From contig CANIWM010000030.1 in the NCBI GenBank assembly GCA_947471505.1, forward strand, positions 1 to 59,725: DNA of 59,725 nt, read 5' to 3'. Below, in pieces: positions 8,629 to 17,679 of the stretch (positions within the stretch are counted from its first letter, which is position 1; the number at the start of each line of letters is the position of its first letter). The notes under the pieces were generated by a model. It was not told the origin of the DNA. It saw nothing but the letters and a program-made list of their open reading frames with translations, and made no database searches. Position numbers and translations under genes: made by a program. Origin of the DNA: Chthoniobacteraceae bacterium. GTDB lineage: Bacteria; Verrucomicrobiota; Verrucomicrobiia; Chthoniobacterales; Chthoniobacteraceae.

Positions 8629-11600
8629 TCAATTTTCCACCAACCGCACGCGGTAGAAGCTCTGGGCGGTGGTCATGAGGACGGTCATGGCGACGGTCCC
8701 GGCAGGGCGGGGGATGCCGTTGTTTTCTGGCGAATCAAGCGGGTGCCACGAGGTGAGGTCGGCGGATTCTTCGATGATGAAGCTGCGGTTTTCCGGCAGC
8801 GGGAAGTTGAAGGTTAGGTCGTTGCCCACTCGTGTCGGTGTGATGCGGAAGGCGCTGGAGCTTTGCAGCGGGTTGGTTGCGGCGAGGAACTCGGCGGCGT
8901 TGGTGTTGCCGTCGCCATCGGCGTCCGCGGTGGACTCGCCGTCGGGGCTGGTTGTGTTGCCGAAATGGGTCTGCCGCCACTGCGTGTAAGTCTGCTGTGC
9001 GGGGAGCGCGCCGATCCATTCGGTGAGCAGCGCGATGCCCGTGGCGTCGAGTTCGCTGCTGCCGAGGGGCGGCATCCGCGTGAAGCCATTGGTCACGGCG
9101 ACGCGGTTGAGCACGATGCTGTGCGCGGTGTCGCCGGGGACGATGAGGCGGTTTGCCGGGTTGCCGCCGTTTTGCGTGGCGGTGCCGTTTATGAGCAGCG
9201 TGTCGGCGAGGGTGAGGTGGGCGCGTCCGTCCCACGAGGTGCCGGCTTGGTGGCAGTTGGCGCAGTTCACGGCGAGGTAGCTGCGGGCGCGGGCTTCGAG
9301 GGAAAACTGCGTCTCATCGGCGCGGACGTGGCGCGGTAGGAGGTTGGGTGAATCGGGCGTGTTGGTGAAATATCCCGCGCTGTGCAGGAGCGAGAGTTGG
9401 TTGCCGGTGAAGCCGTTCGTCGTCGTGCTCCAGTTGAGCTGGCGCGTGTTAAATGAGAGCGCGTGTCCGGCCTGCGGAGTGTGGCAGGCGATGCATTCGG
9501 CGCGGCTCGGGATGCGGTAGTGTTGCACGCGCGGGTTGCCGTTTTCGATAACGTTAATGTCGAACGCCTCGCCGCCATCTGCGACGAGCGTGGCCTCGGT
9601 CTGCGCGGGGTTCCAGCGGTAGCTCACGCCGTAGCTGCCCGATGCGTTTTTCACCAGCAAGCGCGTCTCGATGCGCTGCGAGGTGGCGGGGTTTCCGCGT
9701 GTGGTTTCGAGGTCGAAGTGCTTCACCCAGATGGTGCCGTTGGGGAACGTCCACACGCCGTCGCGGCTCCACGTCATGTCGCTGGAATCGGGCACGGTGA
9801 ACCAGCGGCGCTTGTTCGCGAAGTCGCTCCAAAACGAGACGTTGGGCGAGTAAGGCAGCACGCCGGGCGCGGGCGCGAGGTCGGTAAGGTCGGCGAAAAG
9901 TCCGGTGTCGCTGAGCGTCTGCGGGAAGCTGCTGCTGGTGCCGGCGACGAGGCGCTGGATGCGGCCTTCGCCGATGTCCACCATGAGCACGTCGCCGTTC
10001 GATGGGTCCGCGCCGAATGCGACTTGCCCGGCATTCCCGGTGATGCGCGTGACGCTCACGCTCGGCGTCCGGCGCATGGCCCAGATGTGGCCGTCCACGT
10101 AATCGCCGAAGATGTAAGCGCCGGTGAGGTCGGGCAAATTCGCGCCGCGATACACGATGCCGCCGGTGATGCTGTGGCCCTGCAACTCGCCGTTGCCGAT
10201 GGCGTATTCGTAGAGCGGATTCGTGTAAGTGAACCCCGGCAAAGCCTCGCCAGCATTGGGCCCAGCGATGGTGCCCTCGCGCCACGACCAGCCGAAGTTC
10301 GCGCCGTTTGCCGCAAGGTTCACCTCCTCGCGAGCGTCCTGCCCGACATCGCCGATGAGGATTTCCCCCGTCGGTGCATCCACGGAAAATCGGAAGGGAT
10401 TGCGCAAGCCGACGCTGAAAAATTCGGTGCGCACATTCGCCGCCGGGAGGTTCACGCCGTTGAAAGGAACGGTCGGATTTGCGGTGACGAACGGATTGTT
10501 CGCCGGGACTTTGTATGCCGCGAAACCGGAGTAAAGCGGGACGGAGGCGTGCGCGTTTGGCTCTACGTTTGCTGGCAGGCGGTCCACGTCTAAGCGCAGG
10601 AGTGCGCAGTGGAAATTGAGGTCAATGCGCTGGCCGTATCGCCGGGAATCGTTCTGCCCGCCACCGTCGCCCGCCGAGACGTAGAGGTAGCCGTCATTGC
10701 CAAAGTGCATGTCCGTCCCGAGGTGAAAGCCGTTCGGTTCGAGCTGCTGGATCAAGACGACTTCCGAGGCGGTGTCCGCGAGGTTCGGGTTCCCCGCCTG
10801 CACGTTGAAGCGCGAGATCCGGTAGTAACTCTGCCCGGCGACTTGCACGGAATACCACGCGAAGAATCGCCCGTTTGCCGTGTGCTGCGGATGAAACGCC
10901 ATGCTCATCAAGCCACGGTCCACATTCGTCAGCAAAGTCTCTCCGCGCGAAGTGCAAAGCGCCGCGAGGTCCAGGAAAACAACCGATGTCGGGGCGTTGA
11001 CGTTGGCAATCATGCGGATGATGCCGCCGCGCTGCACGACGAAAAGCCGCTGCGCATCGCCCGGTACCGTCGCCATATTGATCGGCTGCGAAAAGGTGAG
11101 CGCGCCAAATGCGGGCGTCGTCGCGTAGGTCGTCACGGGCGGCGTGGCTGGCACGGTGAGAGTGGCATTTTCAATACGCAGCCCGCCCGCAAACGTGAGC
11201 GAAACCGTGACGGGCGCGGAGAAGCCGTTCGCGCTGTTTGCGCGATACGTGAAGCTGTCGCTCGCCGGAGTCCCCGTCGTGTGCGTGTAGAGAATGCGCC
11301 CATTCGCATCTGGCACCGCTGTCCCGCTGGTGGGCGGCGCGACCACTTCGACGGTCGCGGCGTTTGTCCCCGCGCCATCGTTCGACAACACGGCGATGCG
11401 CACTTTTTGCAGATGATGCAGCGTCGCGGAATCCGGCTGAAGCACGGGCGGCGCAAACACCGCATTTTGCCCCGCCGCGAAGCTCGCGGTGATCTCGCTG
11501 GGCGTGAGCGCGTGGTTGTAAATCCGCACTTCGTCGTAGGCCGCATTCGCGACGGCGAGCGTGTTCCACTGCGAGCGCCCGAGCCAGTTGTTCACGTCCT

Positions 11601-12267
11601 CAATGTCAGCGAGATGAAAGGCCACGCTGCCCGTGGCGGCGAGCACGCCGTTGCGATACCACGATACGGTGCCGCCGCCGGGCGTGTCCTGAAACGTGAA
11701 GACGTAATGGTAAGTCGTGCCCGCCGTCGTCGCCAAATTCGAGTCGAGATACAGCGGAGTGCCGCCGTTGATCGTCGAGCCTTGGCGCTGCGTGTTGAGG
11801 TTTGTGTCGCGATTGATGAGCAGCGCGACGCCGTCGCTCGTCTGGGAACTCGGCACATTCGCGCCCGTCGTCCCCGTCCACTCGCCCGCCGCGCCCGCGC
11901 CGTCGCCCGCTATATTCATCCGCCCAAAGTCGAAAAGCGGCTGGAAGAACCGCGCAACAATCGGCGCTGCCCAAATTTCAACGGTGAGATTCGTCTTTGA
12001 GGAAACGATGCCATTCGGGAGATTCAGATATGCCGAAATCGTGGAATCCGGCAGGTCGCAATTCGTCGTCCCCGGAAGCGTGATGCGCACGCCATTGAGC
12101 GTCGCCCCATTTCCGCGGACCTGGAGCGGAGTCGCTGAGATGGCGTCGGTAAAAACGGTGCCACTCGTCGCTGCACCAGCCGCGCCATTAAAAGACCAGC
12201 GGTTCACAAGAGCAGCCTGCGCAGTAGCTGCGATAGCGATGAGCGCGATGAGAAGACGTGTTTTCAT
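8629..12267 (-). CDS. Secreted LamG / glucose-sorbosone dehydrogenase / di-heme protein
   Basis: This 1212-residue exported protein starts with MKTRLLIALIAIAATAQA, a clear signal peptide. Domains in order: a LamG/concanavalin-like sandwich (about 20-275); an Ig- or cadherin-like module (about 280-385, SNDG motif); a glucose/sorbosone dehydrogenase-type propeller (about 386-776, with GLRNPFRFSVDAPTG and IGDVGQDAREEVN); a beta-rich region (about 790-910, SFWSDFANKRRWF); two heme-c sites, CIACH (about 924) and CANCH (about 1003); and a calcium-loop-like DADGDGNTNAAEFL near the end. It likely oxidises sugars outside the cell and passes electrons to c-type hemes. The open frame continues to 12936, but that extension is antisense to the ABC permease gene. 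Confidence 0.85.
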   Translation of the reverse strand: MKTRLLIALIAIAATAQAALVNRWSFNGAAGAATSGTVFTDAISATPLQVRGNGATLNGVRITLPGTTNCDLPDSTISAYLNLPNGIVSSKTNLTVEIWAAPIVARFFQPLFDFGRMNIAGDGAGAAGEWTGTTGANVPSSQTSDGVALLINRDTNLNTQRQGSTINGGTPLYLDSNLATTAGTTYHYVFTFQDTPGGGTVSWYRNGVLAATGSVAFHLADIEDVNNWLGRSQWNTLAVANAAYDEVRIYNHALTPSEITASFAAGQNAVFAPPVLQPDSATLHHLQKVRIAVLSNDGAGTNAATVEVVAPPTSGTAVPDANGRILYTHTTGTPASDSFTYRANSANGFSAPVTVSLTFAGGLRIENATLTVPATPPVTTYATTPAFGALTFSQPINMATVPGDAQRLFVVQRGGIIRMIANVNAPTSVVFLDLAALCTSRGETLLTNVDRGLMSMAFHPQHTANGRFFAWYSVQVAGQSYYRISRFNVQAGNPNLADTASEVVLIQQLEPNGFHLGTDMHFGNDGYLYVSAGDGGGQNDSRRYGQRIDLNFHCALLRLDVDRLPANVEPNAHASVPLYSGFAAYKVPANNPFVTANPTVPFNGVNLPAANVRTEFFSVGLRNPFRFSVDAPTGEILIGDVGQDAREEVNLAANGANFGWSWREGTIAGPNAGEALPGFTYTNPLYEYAIGNGELQGHSITGGIVYRGANLPDLTGAYIFGDYVDGHIWAMRRTPSVSVTRITGNAGQVAFGADPSNGDVLMVDIGEGRIQRLVAGTSSSFPQTLSDTGLFADLTDLAPAPGVLPYSPNVSFWSDFANKRRWFTVPDSSDMTWSRDGVWTFPNGTIWVKHFDLETTRGNPATSQRIETRLLVKNASGSYGVSYRWNPAQTEATLVADGGEAFDINVIENGNPRVQHYRIPSRAECIACHTPQAGHALSFNTRQLNWSTTTNGFTGNQLSLLHSAGYFTNTPDSPNLLPRHVRADETQFSLEARARSYLAVNCANCHQAGTSWDGRAHLTLADTLLINGTATQNGGNPANRLIVPGDTAHSIVLNRVAVTNGFTRMPPLGSSELDATGIALLTEWIGALPAQQTYTQWRQTHFGNTTSPDGESTADADGDGNTNAAEFLAATNPLQSSSAFRITPTRVGNDLTFNFPLPENRSFIIEESADLTSWHPLDSPENNGIPRPAGTVAMTVLMTTAQSFYRVRLVEN

Positions 12268-12528
12268 TTGCAGTGTATTGGGAAGCGACGGGTGGATGTT
12301 ACAGTGTTCGTGCAGAATTTTGAACGGGAGATTTTGGGCGAGGCGGAAAACTTTTCTGCCGTCGTCCGCTGTGGTGGTTGCGCTCACGGTGCGGCGTCGT
12401 GTATCTCTTTCGCTGCTCCGCCCGGCGCGCTCACACATGAAACTACGATGGCATCTATCCGCCACGGGTCTCGTTTTCATAAAACGGAAGCGACCGACCG
12501 ATGGCGGCAGCTTGCCTAAATTTCCCCG
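12268..12528. other. Divergent intergenic region upstream of the glycan operon
   Basis: These 261 bases separate the divergent LamG/dehydrogenase gene and the ABC permease gene, so promoters for both, including the long glycan operon, should lie here. I see no convincing sigma-70 boxes, riboswitch or operator palindrome. Confidence 0.4.
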
Positions 12529-13431
12529 ATGACTCCGAGCACAACAGAGATAGAGCGGTGGGACAAAGAGATCGTCCCGAAACGTCGCCTGCTCGACATC
12601 CCGTGGCGGGAGTTGTGGCGCTACCGGGATTTGATCCGGCTGCTGGCGTTGCGCGACCTCACGGCGCAGTTCAAACAGACGGTGCTCGGACCGATGTGGT
12701 TCGTCATCCAGCCGTTGCTGGCGACGGTGGTTTTCAGTCTGATCTTCGGGCAACTCCTCAGCGGAAAGGATCAGAAGAACACGGACTCCACGCCGCACTT
12801 TATCTTCTATATGAGCGCGCTGATTATCTGGGGATTCTTCTCCGATTGCGTGACGAAGACGGCGAACACCTTCACGAAAAACGCGCAGTTGTTTGGGAAG
12901 GTCTATTTTCCCAGGCTGGCGGTGCCCATCGGCCAAGTGCTGACGAATCTCGCCAGCTTCACGATTCAGCTCTGTGTGCTGTTAGTGGGCGTGGGTTTTT
13001 ACTGCGCGAAAAAGAAGTGGTTCCCCGATGCGGCGCACCCCATCCACCTCGACCCAAATTGGCGCGTGCTGCTGCTGCCGATCTTCCTTTTACAAGCGGC
13101 GATGCTAGGGCTGGGCCTCGGGCTCATCGTATCGGCGCTGAGCACGCGCTACCGCGATCTGGCGATGGCGACGGGCTTCGGGATGCAGCTCCTCATGTAC
13201 GGCAGCTCGGTGGCGTTCCCGGTGGGGCGGCTGGATAATGCGCTCGTGGCAAAGGTGCTGATGCTGAATCCGATGGTGCCGATTGTGGAGGCGATGCGCC
13301 TCGCTTTTACGGGCAAGGGGACGGTGACGAAGGAGTATCTGGCGGTCAGTTTCGCCGTCTCGCTGGTGGTCATGCTGGTGGGCGTGATGTCGTTTAATCG
13401 CACGGAGCAAAACGTGATGGACACTGTGTAA
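12529..13431 (+). CDS. ABC-2 polysaccharide export permease (Wzm-like)
   Basis: The 300-residue membrane protein has the hydrophobic segments and length of Wzm/KpsM-type permeases, which move a finished lipid-linked polysaccharide across the inner membrane. The N-terminal cytoplasmic part contains LRDLTAQFKQTVLGPMWFVI followed by a membrane segment, a hallmark of this family (RYRDL...LxxRDLxxRYxxxxLGxxW). About six membrane helices follow. It begins at ATG 12529 and ends one base before the ATPase gene, so the two form a transporter pair and head the glycan operon. Confidence 0.92.
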   Translation: MTPSTTEIERWDKEIVPKRRLLDIPWRELWRYRDLIRLLALRDLTAQFKQTVLGPMWFVIQPLLATVVFSLIFGQLLSGKDQKNTDSTPHFIFYMSALIIWGFFSDCVTKTANTFTKNAQLFGKVYFPRLAVPIGQVLTNLASFTIQLCVLLVGVGFYCAKKKWFPDAAHPIHLDPNWRVLLLPIFLLQAAMLGLGLGLIVSALSTRYRDLAMATGFGMQLLMYGSSVAFPVGRLDNALVAKVLMLNPMVPIVEAMRLAFTGKGTVTKEYLAVSFAVSLVVMLVGVMSFNRTEQNVMDTV

Positions 13432-13432
13432 A

Positions 13433-14677
13433 ATGGGCGTTGTCGTAAGAGTCGAGAACCTCGCCAAGCGTTACCAGCTCGGCGAACTGAGCCGGAAGAC
13501 GTTCGTCGCCGACTGGCGGCGGAAGCTCTCGGGTGGGGTGGAAGCGGAGGATGCGCCGGGGGTTTATTGGGCGCTGCGGGATGTGAGTTTCGATGTGGAG
13601 CAGGGCGAGGTTATCGGCATTCTTGGACGCAATGGCGCGGGGAAATCTACGCTGCTGAAAATACTGAGTTCCATCACGGCTCCGACGCGCGGCTCCATCA
13701 AGCTGAAGGGCCGCATCGCGTCGCTGCTGGAGGTCGGCACGGGCTTTCACCAAGAGCTTTCCGGGCGCGACAATGTGTTTTTGAACGGCGCGATTCTCGG
13801 CATGTCGAATCGCGAAGTGGCGTCGAAGTTCGACGAGATCGTCGCTTTCTCCGGCGTGGAGCAGTTCCTCGATACGCCGGTGAAACGATACTCGTCCGGG
13901 ATGCGCGTGCGGCTGGCATTTGCGGTGGCAGCCCACTTGGACGCGGAACTGCTGATGATCGATGAGGTGTTGGCGGTCGGTGACGCAGCTTTCCAGGCAA
14001 AGTGCCTTGGCAAAATCGGTGAAGTGGCCGGCTCCGGGCGGACGGTTCTTTTTGTGAGTCACAATGCCGCGACCGTGGAATCGCTTTGCAAACGAGGAAT
14101 CGTGTTAAGGTCGGGCAGGGTGGCTTTCGACGGCACCCAGTCCGAAGCGTTGCGCTTCTATGCAGAGCAAAATTCAGTTGTTGGCGTCAGCATGAGGGAA
14201 AGCGCTGACCGCGTCGGCAGTGGAGAGATCCGAGTTGTAGAAGTGGAGTTCCGCAATCGGTTGGGGCGCGTCGTACAAACGGTGAACTCTGGCGACGACC
14301 TTTCTGTGTGGCTTCACTTTGAGAACCCTCGAGAGGTTCAGTTCCCGCAATTAAACGCGCGGATTAATGTCCACACGCAACTGGGTGTTCCGGTCTTCAC
14401 CCAGTCGAATCAACTTGTTGGCAAAGGCTTCGGAAAGCTTCCCGCTCGGGGAGCGTTTGTTTGCAAGATTCCGCGTCTGCCTGTGCCCGCATCGACCTAT
14501 CGAGTCACCTTTCAAATCTCCACCAGCTACCGACAGGCGGAGATGATTGATTCCGTGGAGGATGCCACGGAACTCACGGTGGAAACCGGAGACTTCTTCG
14601 GAACCGGCATGGTTCCCGCGCTTCCCTCCGGAACCTCACTGGTGCCCGCACAGTGGGAAATGGAGTCCGATGTTTGA
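13433..14677 (+). CDS. ABC polysaccharide export ATPase with Wzt-type C-terminal domain
   Basis: This is the ATPase partner of the upstream permease. Walker A is GRNGAGKST (65-73), the signature is YSSGMRVRLAFA (153-164), Walker B is LLMIDEVLAVGD (173-184) and the switch histidine is in VLFVSHN. Beyond about residue 245 a beta-rich domain of about 170 residues follows (SGEIRVVEVEFRNRLGRVVQ). Such C-terminal domains in Wzt recognise the modified non-reducing end of the polysaccharide, so the glycan is probably end-capped. The gene overlaps the next one by 8 bases. Confidence 0.92.
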   Translation: MGVVVRVENLAKRYQLGELSRKTFVADWRRKLSGGVEAEDAPGVYWALRDVSFDVEQGEVIGILGRNGAGKSTLLKILSSITAPTRGSIKLKGRIASLLEVGTGFHQELSGRDNVFLNGAILGMSNREVASKFDEIVAFSGVEQFLDTPVKRYSSGMRVRLAFAVAAHLDAELLMIDEVLAVGDAAFQAKCLGKIGEVAGSGRTVLFVSHNAATVESLCKRGIVLRSGRVAFDGTQSEALRFYAEQNSVVGVSMRESADRVGSGEIRVVEVEFRNRLGRVVQTVNSGDDLSVWLHFENPREVQFPQLNARINVHTQLGVPVFTQSNQLVGKGFGKLPARGAFVCKIPRLPVPASTYRVTFQISTSYRQAEMIDSVEDATELTVETGDFFGTGMVPALPSGTSLVPAQWEMESDV

Positions 14678-15152
14678 GACTTCGATTCGCCCTCTAAATG
14701 CCGGCGACGCGCCTGCGCTTGCGAAGCTCCTCGCGAAACAGCGCGCGGATTACGTCGCTCATTTTTCGCCGTTCGAATTTGATGAACGCACAGTTGCAGA
14801 AGTGTTGTCCGCCGCGCGCCGCGATCGCTTTTGGGCGCTTTGCACCGATGGAGAGATCGCAGGATTCTTCATGTTGCGGGGTTTTGATGCGGGATATGCG
14901 AGGCCGAGTTACGGCGTCTTCCTCGCAGCGCATGCAGCGGGTCGTGGGCTCGCGCGGGAGTCTTTGCGTTTCGCCCTCGAGTGGTGCGCCGAAAATGGCG
15001 TGGAAAGTGTCCTTTTGAAAGTCGCGCGGGAGAATCAGCGGGCCCGCGGAATCTACATTGCCGCAGGGTTTGAGTTTGTGGGAATCTGTCCTGCAACCGG
15101 GCACGAGATGCTCGAAAAGAGAATGCAGCCAGCCGAAAAATCATGTCCGTAG
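14670..15152 (+). CDS. GNAT-family N-acetyltransferase
   Basis: The 160-residue protein starts with ATG at 14670 inside the end of the ATPase gene. It has the GNAT layout: an N-terminal strand-helix (SIRPLNAGDAPALAKLLAKQ), an acetyl-CoA-binding motif A region (YGVFLAAHAAGRGLARESLR) and a motif B tail (VARENQRARGIYIAAGFEFVG). It likely acetylates an amino-sugar intermediate or the glycan, as similar enzymes do in nonulosonic-acid and bacillosamine pathways. The substrate is inferred from context only. An alternative start further upstream in this frame lies inside the ATPase gene and is unlikely. Confidence 0.8.
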   Translation: MFETSIRPLNAGDAPALAKLLAKQRADYVAHFSPFEFDERTVAEVLSAARRDRFWALCTDGEIAGFFMLRGFDAGYARPSYGVFLAAHAAGRGLARESLRFALEWCAENGVESVLLKVARENQRARGIYIAAGFEFVGICPATGHEMLEKRMQPAEKSCP

Positions 15153-16624
15153 AAGCAAAGCCAAAGCCTGTTTTTCAGCTCCGCGACGGACTGTGGCATC
15201 AGGGCGCGTTTGCCGATGACGAGGCGGGATTGCTCGCAGAGGCGGAGAAGGACCCGAAAGCCGTCGGATTGCGGCTCCTCGCGCAGAAGCGCTACCAACC
15301 GGCAGCGCCCTTTTTGGAACTGGCCGTCGCGCAAATGCCCGACGACTTTGATGTGCGTTTGGCGCTCGGTCGCGCGCTCTCGATGGGCAGTCGCTGGCCC
15401 GCAGCAGAGGAGCACCTCGCGCATGCCGTCAAGCTGGACCCTCGCTCGCAGGAGGCCCGCTACCACTACGGCGAAGTGCTGCTGAAAGTCGGACGGTTTC
15501 CTGCCGCAGAAGAGCAATTCCAAGCGGCGCAGAAATTACGTCCTCTTTGGAAAAAAGTGACGACCATGATCCGTTCGTGGTTCCAGCCGCCGCCAAAATT
15601 TCCGCCGCACGTCAACCCGGCGACTTACGACCCGGCGGCGAAGCTGCATTTCGCAACATCCCGGCGCGAGGCCCTTGCGCGGGCTGCGAAAGCGGCGAAT
15701 GTCGGCGAGCCGAATCGCGCATGGAAGAGTGCCGAACGAGGCCGGAAATTCACGGTGCGTAACGTGCCGCTCATTCGAAAAGACACTAAGATTTTTGCCA
15801 TTGGAAGCTGCTTCGCGCTCGAGATTCGGCATGAACTGATGCGGCGGGGCTTTGACGTGTTTCCAAAGTATCACGCGATCGATTTCGACCCGGAAACGCA
15901 AATCCTGAATTCGCTTCCGGACCGCGATAACATCAACCACTACGACACGTTCACGATTCGCCAGGAGTTTGAGCAGGCCTTTTCCGGAACGCACTTCAAT
16001 GCGGATGATTTCTGGACGGTGCAGGGCCGTGGAATCAACCGGGTGATGAAGCGCGAGACGGTGTGGCAGGACCCGTATCGGAAAAACATGTATGCCGCGG
16101 ACGAGGCTGGAATCCGCAGCCTGAGCGAGAAAGTGGATCAGTGTATCGCCGAGGGAATCATGGCGGCGGATGTTTACATCATCACACTGGGCCTCATTGA
16201 GACATGGCTGAATAAAGCGAACGGCCTCCACGCATGCACATATCCCGGCGTGGGTGGCGGGGGTGGCGCAGCGTACGTGGAGCTTCACGTCGCAGGATTC
16301 AAAGAAAACTACGAGAACCTCCGCCGCATTTGTGAGCTGCTCTTCGAGCGGTTTCCCGAAAAACATCTCATTTTGACGGTCTCGCCAGTGGCGCTGGAAA
16401 GCACCTTCCGCGATATCGATGTGGTGCTCGCAAACATGGAGAGCAAGGCGACTTTGCGCGCGGTTGCGGGCCAGATTTGCCGTGAGTTTCCGAACGTCCA
16501 CTACCTACCCAGCTACGAGTTGTTCATGTATCACGACTTGCATCACGATAACGGCCGCCACGCGACTCGCGACGGAGTAGGTATCGTCCTCGATCTTTTC
16601 GCAAAATGCTTCATCGCTCCGTAG
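15143..16624 (+). CDS. TPR + GSCFA domain protein
   Basis: The 493-residue protein overlaps the acetyltransferase gene by 10 bases. Residues about 45-135 form TPR-like helical repeats (APFLELAVAQMPDDFDVRLA and EEHLAHAVKLDPRSQEARYH). From about 215 the GSCFA domain starts with the name-giving motif FAIGSCFALEIRHELMRRGF (GSCFA at 221-225). GSCFA proteins are SGNH-hydrolase-like and often sit in polysaccharide clusters. Here the late HDLHHDNGRHATRDG stretch may supply the catalytic His/Asp of such a fold. A role as glycan O-acyl transferase or esterase is an inference. Confidence 0.8.
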   Translation: MSVEAKPKPVFQLRDGLWHQGAFADDEAGLLAEAEKDPKAVGLRLLAQKRYQPAAPFLELAVAQMPDDFDVRLALGRALSMGSRWPAAEEHLAHAVKLDPRSQEARYHYGEVLLKVGRFPAAEEQFQAAQKLRPLWKKVTTMIRSWFQPPPKFPPHVNPATYDPAAKLHFATSRREALARAAKAANVGEPNRAWKSAERGRKFTVRNVPLIRKDTKIFAIGSCFALEIRHELMRRGFDVFPKYHAIDFDPETQILNSLPDRDNINHYDTFTIRQEFEQAFSGTHFNADDFWTVQGRGINRVMKRETVWQDPYRKNMYAADEAGIRSLSEKVDQCIAEGIMAADVYIITLGLIETWLNKANGLHACTYPGVGGGGGAAYVELHVAGFKENYENLRRICELLFERFPEKHLILTVSPVALESTFRDIDVVLANMESKATLRAVAGQICREFPNVHYLPSYELFMYHDLHHDNGRHATRDGVGIVLDLFAKCFIAP

Positions 16625-16646
16625 CCGGAGTCTAAATAATCGCGAC

Positions 16647-17675
16647 ATGGAAAAAACAACCAACGTCCAGACGGGTTATCTCTGCCACTGCCTGCGGATC
16701 ACGGCGGAGCGCTACGAGCACATGCTCGACGAAATGGCGTGCCCGAATTTTCCCGACATGAAAAAGGAGCACGGCATCGGCAGCCTTTGCAGCTCGTGTG
16801 AATACGAGGCGAAAGGAGTTTTGCAGGAATACATGCTCCTTCATCCCGAAAAAACGGTCGCCAAGGCAAAGCGTCCCGAAGGCCTTCGAGAGGAACTGGG
16901 ATTCGCATGGGGCGAAATCAAAAAGCGCCTGCGCCCCGCGAAGAAAAAGCGCGTGCTCGACCACTCGCAGTCCACCGGCGCGAAGGTGTATCACACGGGG
17001 GTATTCTTCATGCGGCGCGGAGGTATGGAGTCGCATCTTGTGGTGTCGAACCTCGCGTTCCCCGAGCATCCGGCGAACGTAAACGGAGCGTCCGCTTCGT
17101 TTCGTGCGACGCTTTATGGCCACGACGGGCAAAAGCTCTCGACGTCACGCCCGATCGCGGTCGCAGACAATCAGACGCTTGAACTGTCTCCGTCCGACCT
17201 CTTTCCGGATGTGAAAGGTGACTTCACCGGCGGCTTGTATGTGGACTATCAGGAACTCACTCAGACGGGCTCGCTCCGGCCTTATGGAGTGATGGTGAGC
17301 ACGGTCCCGGATTTTCGCGCCCGGTGCCACTATCACGACAAGTTTGGCCTCTTTCGTGAACCGGGATTCTTCCAGAACACTTCTCCGTTTGAACCCGGCC
17401 AGAAATGCTGGATGGCTCTCGCGAACTGCCAACGGCTGCAATACGACACGGAGGTTCACGCGAAAGTCGATGGTCGCAAATTTACGGCAAAATTGAGCAT
17501 CCCGCCGATGGGAGCCGCGTGGTTGAAGCTGGAGGATTTATTTCCCGAAGTGGCGCACATCCCCGCCGAGAAGCGTTCCCCTGCGCTCTTCTGGCTGGAG
17601 AATCCGCAGCACGTCATGCTCTATTTTTATTGGTTCAACGAAGTGTCCCGGACCTGGATGGGACAGCATCATTAA
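16647..17675 (+). CDS. Bfd-like [2Fe-2S] protein with C-terminal unknown domain
   Basis: The first 60 residues carry C13-x-C15 and C48-x-x-C51 in the contexts GYLCHCLRIT and IGSLCSSCEYEAK. Spacing and flanks closely resemble bacterioferritin-associated ferredoxin (CxC, about 32 residues, then CxxC followed by AA-like helix), so a [2Fe-2S] cluster is predicted. Residues about 105-342 form a beta-rich domain (VVSNLAFPEHPANVNGASAS, LYVDYQELTQTGSLRPYGVM) that I do not recognise. The gene sits 22 bases after the GSCFA gene and 4 bases before the next unknown gene. A redox or regulatory role in glycan assembly is possible but unproven. Confidence 0.6.
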   Translation: MEKTTNVQTGYLCHCLRITAERYEHMLDEMACPNFPDMKKEHGIGSLCSSCEYEAKGVLQEYMLLHPEKTVAKAKRPEGLREELGFAWGEIKKRLRPAKKKRVLDHSQSTGAKVYHTGVFFMRRGGMESHLVVSNLAFPEHPANVNGASASFRATLYGHDGQKLSTSRPIAVADNQTLELSPSDLFPDVKGDFTGGLYVDYQELTQTGSLRPYGVMVSTVPDFRARCHYHDKFGLFREPGFFQNTSPFEPGQKCWMALANCQRLQYDTEVHAKVDGRKFTAKLSIPPMGAAWLKLEDLFPEVAHIPAEKRSPALFWLENPQHVMLYFYWFNEVSRTWMGQHH

Positions 17676-17679
17676 TCCT

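Noticed and set aside
12268-12936. N-terminal extension of the LamG/dehydrogenase frame
   Set aside because: It overlaps the ABC permease gene antisense, and the internal Met begins a textbook signal peptide.
16905-17182. Overlapping frames within the Bfd-like gene as separate small genes
   Set aside because: They have no start context or motif, and the main frame is supported by the cysteine motif and by its junctions.
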